Origin: Deltaproteobacteria bacterium
Lineage (GTDB): Bacteria > Desulfobacterota > Desulfobacteria > Desulfobacterales > Desulfatirhabdiaceae
Direction of reading: 5' to 3'
DNA length: 20,180 bases
NCBI GenBank assembly: GCA_021778975.1
Contig: JAJYBO010000021.1
Span: 1-20,180 of the forward strand
This document shows positions 7,752 to 16,700 of the stretch, piece by piece. The notes beneath the pieces were generated by a model. It saw nothing but the letters and a program-made list of their open reading frames with translations, made no database searches and was not told where the DNA came from. The position numbers and the translations under genes are program-made. Within the stretch, counting starts at the first letter, position 1. Each line of letters begins with the position of its first letter.

Positions 7752-8970
7752 GATATTTTCCCGCCTTCCCAATGATAAACTCCTGCCATTTGGGATCACC
7801 GAACGCATCGGCGATGGTGAAGATGTCCTTGTCGCCCCTGCCGGACTGATTGATGATGATACAGTCTTCGGAAGACATCCGGGGCGCCTCCCGGAACGCC
7901 TGGGCGAAGGCGTGAGAGGATTCCAGCGCCGGAATCACGCCTTCCGTACGGATCGTCAGCGACAGGGCTTCGACCACTTCGGCGTCGGTGGCGGCTTCAA
8001 AGCGCACCCGTCCGGATTCCTTGAGCTGCGCCAGAATGGGCGACACCCCGATATAATCGAGCCCTGCGGCGACGCTGTGGGTTTCCCGCATCTGGCCGTC
8101 CGCATCCTGAAGAAAATAGGTTTTATACCCCTGGGCCACGCCGACGCTGGCGTCTTTTGCGCACAGGCGGGAAGCGTGCTGACCGGTATCGAGACCCCTG
8201 CCGCCGGCTTCGACGCCGACCAGCTCCACCGGGTCTTTCATAAATCCACTGAAAATTCCGAGCGCATTGGAGCCTCCGCCCACGCAGGCATACACCCGCG
8301 CAGGAAGTTTATGTTCCAGCTCCAGAATCTGCCGGCGGGCTTCCTGGCCGATAATGGACTGAAAGTAAGAAACCATCTCCGGAAACGGGTGCGGGCCGCA
8401 GGCGGTTCCCAGCACATAGTGGGTGCTGTCCATATTGGCGACCCAGTCACGAAACGCTTCGTTGATGGCGTCTTTCAGAATGCGGGAGCCTTCACGGACT
8501 GGCACGACTTCAGCGCCCAGCCGTTCCATCCAGAAGACGTTGGGGCGCTGTCTTTCCACATCCACCTCGCCCATGTAGATCGTGCACTGAAAGCCGAATT
8601 TGGCGGCCATGGTGGCGGTGGCGACCCCGTGCTGCCCCGCACCTGTTTCGGCGATGACGCGGGTTTTGCCCATGCGCCGCACTAAAAGCCCCTGCCCCAT
8701 GACGTTGTTGGCCTTGTGCGCGCCGGTGTGGTTCAGGTCTTCGCGCTTGATATAAATCCGGGAGCCTCCGAAATGCCGGGTGAGATTTTCCGCAAACGTG
8801 AGCGGCGTCGGCCTGCATGAATAATTGGACATCAGGGCGGCGTATTCCCGCCAGAAAGCGGGATCGTTTTTGGCCTTCCGGAAGGTTTCCTCCAGTTCGT
8901 CGAAGGTGGCGACCAGAATTTCCGGGATGAAAGCGCCGCCGAATCCGTTGTAATAACCCCTGTCAATCAT
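7744..8970 (-). CDS. trpB: Tryptophan synthase beta subunit
   Basis: A 408-residue PLP enzyme of the standard TrpB1 type. It condenses indole with L-serine to give L-tryptophan, as an alpha2beta2 complex in the cytoplasm. The PLP lysine is K86 in NHTGAHKANN, the catalytic glutamate is E108 in AETGAGQHG, and the phosphate-binding GGGSNALG loop and the C-terminal ALESSHA and GRGDKDIF motifs are intact. The start at 8970 is preferred over one at 9003 because AAGGAG lies 8 nt upstream and MIDRGYYNGFGGAFIPE matches the family N-terminus. It starts about 29 nt after the GntR stop and overlaps trpA by 8 nt. No trpE, G, D, C or F lies in the window, which is unusual for a trp locus. Confidence 0.96.
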   Translation of the reverse strand: MIDRGYYNGFGGAFIPEILVATFDELEETFRKAKNDPAFWREYAALMSNYSCRPTPLTFAENLTRHFGGSRIYIKREDLNHTGAHKANNVMGQGLLVRRMGKTRVIAETGAGQHGVATATMAAKFGFQCTIYMGEVDVERQRPNVFWMERLGAEVVPVREGSRILKDAINEAFRDWVANMDSTHYVLGTACGPHPFPEMVSYFQSIIGQEARRQILELEHKLPARVYACVGGGSNALGIFSGFMKDPVELVGVEAGGRGLDTGQHASRLCAKDASVGVAQGYKTYFLQDADGQMRETHSVAAGLDYIGVSPILAQLKESGRVRFEAATDAEVVEALSLTIRTEGVIPALESSHAFAQAFREAPRMSSEDCIIINQSGRGDKDIFTIADAFGDPKWQEFIIGKAGKYHA

Positions 8971-8999
8971 GTGTGTTTCTCCTTCTGATGGCAATATCG

Positions 9000-9737
9000 T
9001 CATGCGTCCTCTCCGGACGGCAGCGAAATCGTCTGGGAAAACACGAAACGGTCCGTCCGGCAGTACAGCACGGCGTAAATGGCGTTGTCCGCATTCGGAA
9101 AATGAAGGCGGCGCTTCACCACAAGAATGGGCGTGGCGATGGATACGTTCAGATGAAGCGCGGCCGCGCCTTCGGCATATCCGATGCTGAAATGCTGGGT
9201 TCCGCGGACAGGCCGCATAAAATAGCGTTCATCAATGATTCTCGAAAGCGATTGATTTTCCAGATTCACGGCGTCAATGCCCGTGAAGATCGTGGCGTCC
9301 AGATAGGTGTCTTCCATGAGAACCGGCGTGTTCTCGATGCTGACCAGCCGGGAGATCGTATAAGCGGATTTGCCTGAGAAAGGATTGTCCGGATCCGAAG
9401 CCGCGACGGAGAGCCTTGTCGTTTCAAGCAGATGCGTTTGAACATCCAGCCCTTTTTTGTGAAATGCCGACGTGGTGCCCGCTAACGAAAACAGATCAAT
9501 GTCCGTTGAATCCGCCCGCACAAATGTTCCGGCGCCGCGCCTTCGGGTCAGAAGCCGCCTGCGCACCAGAAAATCAACGGCCTGCCTGGCGGTCGGCCTG
9601 CCGATGCCGTAAGTGGCTGCCAGCACATGTTCCGACGGAATCCGAGAATCCGGCGGGTAGGCCCCGGAGCGTATGCCGGCGATGAGGATGTCCGCCAGTT
9701 GCCGGTACAGCGGTATGGGAGATTGTGGGTTGAGCAT
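9000..9737 (-). CDS. GntR-family (HutC/UTRA) transcriptional regulator
   Basis: A 245-residue cytoplasmic regulator. An N-terminal winged helix-turn-helix (about 1-73; IPLYRQLADILIAGIRSGAY, IPSEHVLAATYGIGRPTARQ, RGAGTFV) precedes a UTRA ligand-binding domain (about 90-240; YTISRLVSIENTPVLMEDTY and the late RRLHFPNADNAIYAVLYCRT segment). HutC-type regulators usually repress their own operon until a small metabolite binds the UTRA domain. It is the first gene of the unit with trpB and trpA (about 29 nt to the trpB ATG), so the likely targets are trpBA and itself. The ligand cannot be read from sequence; indole, serine, tryptophan or a precursor are only guesses. The ribosome-binding site is weak (AAGG about 10 nt upstream), compatible with low expression. 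Confidence 0.9.
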   Translation of the reverse strand: MLNPQSPIPLYRQLADILIAGIRSGAYPPDSRIPSEHVLAATYGIGRPTARQAVDFLVRRRLLTRRRGAGTFVRADSTDIDLFSLAGTTSAFHKKGLDVQTHLLETTRLSVAASDPDNPFSGKSAYTISRLVSIENTPVLMEDTYLDATIFTGIDAVNLENQSLSRIIDERYFMRPVRGTQHFSIGYAEGAAALHLNVSIATPILVVKRRLHFPNADNAIYAVLYCRTDRFVFSQTISLPSGEDA

Positions 9738-9762
9738 TGTCTATGCGCCTTGTCGCCTGATA

Positions 9763-9799
9763 ACCATGGTGATTTCAACATTCTTATGGTCGCTACCAT
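9763..9799. promoter_or_regulatory. Paired ATGGT/ACCAT palindromes, candidate GntR operator
   Basis: ACCATGGT (9763-9770) is a perfect 8-bp palindrome, and ATGGT-CGCT-ACCAT (9786-9799) is an inverted repeat of the same half-site. They lie in the leader and over the predicted -10 of the regulator's own promoter, which suits autorepression by a dimeric regulator. Short palindromes occur by chance, so the assignment is tentative. Confidence 0.35.
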
Positions 9800-9823
9800 G
9801 CCATGAATTGGTAAAGTTGTCAA
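9795..9823 (-). promoter_or_regulatory. Candidate promoter of the GntR-trpB-trpA unit
   Basis: On the minus strand TTGACA (9823-9818) matches the -35 consensus and is followed after exactly 17 nt by CATGGT (9800-9795), a weak -10 that overlaps the inverted repeat. The implied leader is about 50 nt. A perfect -35 with a weak -10 covered by a palindrome is a common layout for a repressor-controlled promoter. Confidence 0.4.
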
Positions 9824-9871
9824 TACAAATATATCGTGGCCGACAAAAACGGGCTGCACACAGAAATAGGC

Positions 9872-10708
9872 TTAACCTTTATTGATCGTGGCCACGGAAA
9901 TCCACATTCCTCCATGTCGTAAAATTCGTAAGTAAACGGGATTTTCAACCTTGATGCACAACGCTTCCAGCGTCCGATGCGTGAAATAAACTTTCAGCAC
10001 ACCCCCTCCGTGACACAAAAAGCATGGTTCCACCCGCAGATGCAACGGATCAACAAAATGAAATCCAAACCCCAGCGCTTTCACAACGGCTTCCTTGGCT
10101 GACCAGATCATGGCCGCGGCTTCTCCTGTTTTGAATCCAATCTCAAGTTCCCCCTCCTGAAAAGCTCGGTGAAACGGGTAGTCGTCTGGAAATGAGGAAG
10201 ATTGCGCAGCGTCAATTCCGATGCCGCCCCCTGCCCGGCAAACTGCTGTCCACATCGTGCGTCCTTCATATGAAAAGCTTACATCCAGTTCCTCAGAGGC
10301 GCCGATCAGAAGATGCGGTTTGCCCAGCCTGTCTGAAATTATTTCTGTTTCTGAAACATCTGCAGCATGTCCGTTGAAAATTTCATCAAACATCTCTGCA
10401 ATAAACCCCCAAAGATATGATATTGCCTCATGCTTGGCCCAATTGCGCCGATTTCTTTTTGAGCTGGTCAGGTGCGGTCTGAAACAGGCGCATAACATCA
10501 CTGAATTCTGGTATAAGAATTCCACGGCAAGGGGCCCCGTCCGCCGTATCATCTCCGGATTTGCCCGGAATCCACGGGGCATCGGACGGCCCGCTCCGAT
10601 GCCAGTTCCGGAATATTGATGGATCAAGCGATCCTGACGGTCATTTTTCAGAGAAATGCTTGTTGCATCAAAGACACTCACGGCCATCGGGGATGAAACA
10701 TTGATCAT
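9872..10708 (-). CDS. 4'-phosphopantetheinyl transferase, Sfp-type
   Basis: A 278-residue member of the ACPS/Sfp superfamily, which moves the phosphopantetheine arm of CoA onto a serine of carrier proteins, converting apo-ACP to holo-ACP. The signature is GIGIDAAQ (D166), a FQEGELE segment, and WSAKEAVVKALG (W202, E206, K210). The SFSYEG segment has Y where many Sfp proteins have H. The first about 60 residues are poorly conserved and unassigned; M8 is an alternative start. The ATG overlaps the megasynthase stop by 4 nt (ATGA) and has no clear Shine-Dalgarno of its own, so it is translated by coupling with the megasynthase. The obvious substrate is the ACP of that protein (S1677). About 135 bp separate it from the GntR gene. 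Confidence 0.9.
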   Translation of the reverse strand: MINVSSPMAVSVFDATSISLKNDRQDRLIHQYSGTGIGAGRPMPRGFRANPEMIRRTGPLAVEFLYQNSVMLCACFRPHLTSSKRNRRNWAKHEAISYLWGFIAEMFDEIFNGHAADVSETEIISDRLGKPHLLIGASEELDVSFSYEGRTMWTAVCRAGGGIGIDAAQSSSFPDDYPFHRAFQEGELEIGFKTGEAAAMIWSAKEAVVKALGFGFHFVDPLHLRVEPCFLCHGGGVLKVYFTHRTLEALCIKVENPVYLRILRHGGMWISVATINKG

Positions 10709-13700
10709 TTGGAAAACCAGCGCATTATAACGTTTTTAGCCTGCATCACAACTTTCCCGTTTTTATCCAGAGCCCGGGCGTTCCAACTTATTCCCTCTTC
10801 ATTTTGCTCCTGCATTCGAGCCTCGATGGTGATTTTTTCACCGTCTGAACACTTTCTCATGAACTGGACATCTCCAATTCTATATGGAATCATGGATCGG
10901 TCCTCAGACAAGTTTCTCATTCTGGTATAAAAATTCATCACTTGTATGAGAGCCTCAAGGAGATAAGGAGAATATTGATACTGAGTTCGCCAGGGAACTG
11001 CAAAATCACCGATTTCACGATAGATCATTTCGCCACGAACAGACCGGGATGACGTTCCGTTCAAATTTTCGATCACTCGATACCTGCCAAGCAAATCACT
11101 GCGGTCATGATACCACTGTATCACCTCGGAACAATCCATAGGCCTGCTGTCCAATTCGTCCAATCTCACAGGAAAACCGGGAATATCCTCAGGTTTTAAG
11201 AATGGGGATCCGCTGAGAATTACGTGGGCATTGTAGTTTGTGTGCATGCGTTCAGTCCGTTCTGAAGAGGAACCTTCCCCGCTTGCAATGGAAACTTCAC
11301 ATACCATCTCACCAGAGGATGTGAAAATGCGGCGGCATAAAATTACCAGCGGTCTTCTGACTTCCGGCGGGCAATCAATCATATCCAGGAACCGGATGTC
11401 TCGGATACCTCGAACCTTGAGGTAAGGATATAATATGCGCGCTGCCTCCACGAATATCTCAACCACCATAATCGCAGATACCAATGGGTGCTTCAGGAAC
11501 TTGAACGGTTTATGATCCTGAATCCACAAATCTTTATCCGGCCTGATAGACCGAGAAGCCTGAAGACTCCCATTCAGCAAATCAATCTGCAAGACAGTTT
11601 CGATCATCGGTATCTTTTCGTTCCCGAACTCGACTGTGCCTGCCTCTATTTTTTCTAAAGCTGGATCGTCTTTTCCTCCTGCATCCAGTAGCACCGTATT
11701 CAAGTCGGGAAGGGATCGCATAAACAGTACCCACACGTCACCCGGAGGCGCAACAAAAAGCTCGCGACAGAAGAGGACGGCAAGTTCATCGGCATGGATA
11801 TAGCCAGCTTTCATCCGTGTCATCAGTGCTTTGACATCCGGATTTTCGGCCATCCCCGCCCCGCTAATGGGGGGCAGCATAAGCGCTTTGAAGCGTACCG
11901 TCTGATTCCGATCGCGTAACTGCGCCATCAATGCCGACATCAGTCTGTTTCCGGCCGCATAATTTGCCTGCCCCGGATTCCCTTGTATAGAGGCAACTGA
12001 CGAAAGACAGACAAAAAATTTTAAGCCATGCTTTTCGGCTGCAGCGTGGAGATTCCAAGCGCCCAAAAACTTGACGTTCATGACCGCTGCGAATTCTCCG
12101 GAGGTCATTTGCCTCACCCAATTATCCCGCAGAATGCCTGCGCCATGTACGATGCCGTCAATTTTTCCATAGCGATTGATAATCTCTCGCACGACAGTTT
12201 CCACTTCCTTGCGATCGGTCACATCACACTTAACGTAAGTCACTTCTGTACCTGTCAACCGTAGTTCTTCGACAGTCCGGGCTATTTCAGTTTCTCTGGA
12301 AGTTTTCAGAACCTTTTTCGCACATTCGGGACAGGACAGGTTTGGATTACGCGATCCGACCAGGTTGCTGCAAACTTCCGATCTTCCCAGGAAGACCATC
12401 CTGCACCCAAAAGGAACGAGGCTGCGCGCAAGAAAGGACGTTATCCCACTACCTCCTCCGGAAAAGACCACGACATCTTCCGCACCCAGTTCCAAATCTT
12501 CGGATTCCTGAAAGACCGATTGAGCCCGAACGCCAATGCACGAGAACGTCTCACCATCCCGAAAAACAGTCTCAATAATTTTCTGCCCCCGATTCAACGC
12601 CCCACGCACAGCATCTCTCACTTCGCTGTTCCTGTGGATTTTTACCGTACGGAATTGCACAGCCTCAAACTCCTGGGCGGCACTCAGAAATATTCCGAGT
12701 AAACCTTCGGCCAACAGCCGCCCCGCTCCTTCTGCCGAATCGGTTTTATGCAGTAAAAGAACGAACTTCTTGGCAGGCGATTCCAGAAATGCTTTTAACG
12801 AGGAGAAGAAGCCCTTGAGAAGATGAGCAACATCCTCCATGCTCAGTTCTTTGGTTTCGGGCGCATCATCCACAATCAATACCATCCCCGCAAGAGCATT
12901 GATTTGATGAAGATGCTCAGCAGCCATGGAAGCTCCTTCATCAGCCCGAAGATCAAATTCATTCGTTTCTTGACCCATTTTATCTTTTACAATGGTCAAT
13001 GGAATGATATTGGCCCCATAATCCCTGCGGAAGATATCTCCAGTACTTTTGCTGAGCGCTGTCCCGCTGACAGTCGAGAAGATAGCCACCGATTCAAAGG
13101 GGCTCAGCTCAATCAACTGCACAGGACCTGCGTCAATCGGCGTTTCCCGGAAGATCAGCCTGCATATATTCTGTCTTTCTCTGGAAATCTCGGGTGAGGA
13201 CTGTCCCTCCGAAATGCGAGAACTTGCATCATCGCTGAATGACGGCCTCTTTTCCTGTGATTGAGTCACCACATCGGCAATCCGATCGGAAATATCTTTT
13301 ACCGTCCGCACATCCACGAAATCTTTAAGCTCGATCTTGATCCCGAAGTAATTCTCCACAGCATCCATGATGACAGGTAACCGACTGGAACGTATCGAGA
13401 GGTCATCTCTTAAATCCATTTCCGGACCGATTTCATCTCTATCGTAACCCGTAGCGTCCATGATTATCCGAATAACAGCCTCTGTACAGTCCGGTTTTTC
13501 CGGCCTGGCGACAGGGTTATCCGTGGTCTGAATCATGTGCTGCGGATTTGCCGCGCTCTTCGAAATCATGGGTAAAACTTCGGGAGCGGGCGTTACAGGA
13601 ACACCTGGGAGCGCGCCCATTCCGATAAGCCTGACCGGGCCATGCACCGGGAGATTGCCCGTCACAAAAAGCTGAGCGAGTGCGGTCTTGAAAATCAGTG

Positions 13701-16700
13701 GCTCAACCGAAGGAAGACAGGTTTGAATACATTCCGCCTTTTCAATGGAGTCCACAATTAAATTGCTCAAAATAGCTCGTGGCCCCACCTCCACAAAAAG
13801 CCTTACACCATAATCGTTCCAGAGCGTTCGAACATTTTGCATCCAGTGTACTGGCGACTCCAGATGAGCCATGACAATGGCCTTGATCTCAGAACCATTC
13901 GCGGGGAATGGCTGCATCGTGGTGTTGGAAATCACGGGAATTTGAGGGGGATGGAATTCTATGCCGGCGATAAAATCTTCCAATTCGTCATGAATGCACC
14001 TCATGACAGGGGAATGAAACGCCATGCTGACCCTGAGTAACGTACTTCGGCAGCCAAGCGCCTTTAGTTCCGCCTCCACTGATTTCACCGCTTCAGTACT
14101 CCCTCCCACCACCGATTGATGCGGCGAATTGATGTTGGTTATATACACGCGCTTCCGCTGGCCCAGTAGTTTCTCAAGGATATCCATCGGTGCATCCACT
14201 GCTATCATTGCGCCGGGATCTACATTCATTTTACAGGCTTTGTCCATACACATCGCCCGCATATTGACGATACGAAAGCCATCCTCGAATGAGTAAACCC
14301 CGGCAAGGCAAAGGGCTGTCAGTTCGCCCAGGCTGTGACCTGCCAGGGCTTGCGGGCGGATTCCCAGAGATACAAGATACTGCGCCATGGCGTATTCCAT
14401 GGTAAAGAGAGCGGGTTGTTGCCAGCGGGTTTTCTGCAAGTTCTCTTCCCGATCGTGGAAAAGCAACTGCAAGAGATCAAACTCCGCCGCTTCCGCCGCT
14501 CGATCCATCCACTGACGGACAACCGGAAATGCCTGATAGAGTTCATACCCCATCCCGGCATAATGAGTTCCCTGTCCCGGAAATACAAAGGCGATGGGCG
14601 GTATTGGCATATCCTCACTTCCGAGGTGAATGCCCTCTCTGGTCAGCACTTTCAGACGCTTTGAAGAGATGTTTCCATTGTTGACGATGGATGCGGCACT
14701 CTGGATATGAGCAATGGCTTCCGCTTCGGAATTCGCGATAGCGGATACACGCCATGGCTTCTCACCAACCACAGTTCTGAAGAAATATATCCCCTGAGCG
14801 GAGAGATCGCAGTCGTCCAATTTTGAGGCCGCCTGTTCGAAAGGTGACACCAAAATACTGTCCTGATGTTCCATCGCCTGCTCCACCTGCACCACATAGT
14901 TTGATCCTCCGAAGCCGAAGGCGTTGACCTGTAAACGTCGCGGATGGCCATTTCCTGATTTCCATTCCGCCGGCATCGGATAAATCGTCAGCGCCGACCC
15001 TTTGATTCCCATCTCTGGGTCAGAATTTCTGAAATTGAGAGTGGGTGGGAAAACACCGCTCTTCATCGCCATGACACCCCTTATAAGAGAATTTATGCCG
15101 GAAGCGCCCAGCGTATGCCCAATTTGCGATTTGAATGAAGTGAGCACGGTGCGGCGGCCCGAATCGAAAAATGTCCGAAGCGCCTGTACCTCTTCTAAAT
15201 CTCCCTGGCGAGTACTTGTAGCGTGGCATTCAATCAAATCCACGCCATCGGGGCCGTAAGAAGTGTCTTTGAGGGAGGAACGTATGGCAATTTCTTGAGT
15301 AACCCTCGATGATTCCACCATACCAAGATGGTTGTTGCTGGCCCCCATTGACGTGATGTACGCATGCACCCCGGCCCCCCGCTGGCGGGCCACAGACTCT
15401 CTCTCGATCACAACCATTCCGCCGCCTTCGCCCAGGACCATCCCGTCCCGGTCGGCGTCGAAAGGACGGCTGGTCTCGCAGGCAAGCCGATCGCTTCCTG
15501 AAAGGCCGGCAAGAGCGCCAATCGCCGAAAATTCAAGAAAATGCATGGGCGTCAGGAATTCTTCCGCGCCCCCCACAATTGCAGCGTCAATGACGCCGTT
15601 TCGTATCAGTTGAACCGCACTGTAAAGTGCTACAAGAGCGGTTGCACATGCGGCTGAAACTGCAAAACCTGGCCCCATGAAACCGTACCTGTTGCAGATA
15701 AAGCCAACGGCCGAGCAGTTGAGTCTCCCCAACAGGGTGGTATCGTCTATGGCTATACGGCCAGCCTTAATCTCATCCTCTATGACCTTTTCCGTCTCCG
15801 GAGTAAGGTTGATAACTCTTTTTACCGCTGACATGATTTGAGTCAATGACCCACGTATGATCACATCCTGCAAGGTGGCGGCGGCTTCCCCGGAATTTTG
15901 GGAAATCAGTACAGAGATACGCTCTCGCGGAATTCCAGACTCGAGAATTCCGGATTCCTCAATCGCCTTGTCCGCAAGCCACATTGTGATCCGGGTGGCA
16001 TTCGTCATTGTTCTGAAATCATGAGGAGGAATGTCAATATCTTTGCGTGATATTTCAATATGTTGAAAGGCGCCAACCTTGCAATATGTCTTCTCTGGCA
16101 TACGGGGATGCGGATGAAAGAAGAGTTCATGATTCCACCGGTGCTTCGGCACCGGGACGACTCCGCTTTTCATGGCTACCGATGCCGCCCAGACTTCCCC
16201 AGGACTGTTCCCAAGCGAGTTGATGATGCTCATCCCGGTAATGGCTATTCGTTCTCCATTCGGTTTGCCATACGCAGGCTGATGGGCCTGAAAACGTTCT
16301 CGTTCCGGTGCATTTCGAATTCTCTCCTCTTTGCTCTGGCGAGATATGGGTTCACGATAGCTCGAACCTGTCACGGGCGGGCGCAGAGACAGAGGCGCTT
16401 CCGCAAGCTCACGATGCAGTTCGCCAATGGTGCGAATTTTTCTTAGTGCGCCTGCACACGCACCGCTCATGAACTGGCCCTGAGCCAGACAGGATGGCGC
16501 ATCCAAAGCCATGCCGCCCGGTCTATCCATCCCGTGGGCGGCAATGAACAGGCTTCCCGCACTCAAGGCTTCAATTTTATTTCGAAATGAAGATTCATCC
16601 TCCGTCCCGGCTGCAAATTCCCGTTCCAGTGAACAAATTGCTTCGATCTTCGCTGTCTTCAAAGAACGCACTCTCAGCCCTGTTCCTTCACCCGTCACAA

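Noticed and set aside
7750..8685. 311-codon plus-strand frame opposite trpB
   Set aside because: The minus strand is unmistakable TrpB with all catalytic motifs; the plus frame has no family resemblance and no ribosome-binding site.
9885..9900. CGTGGCCACG palindrome at the PPTase 3' end as an operator
   Set aside because: It lies within the last PPTase codons and is not near the promoter elements of the next gene; a chance palindrome is more likely.
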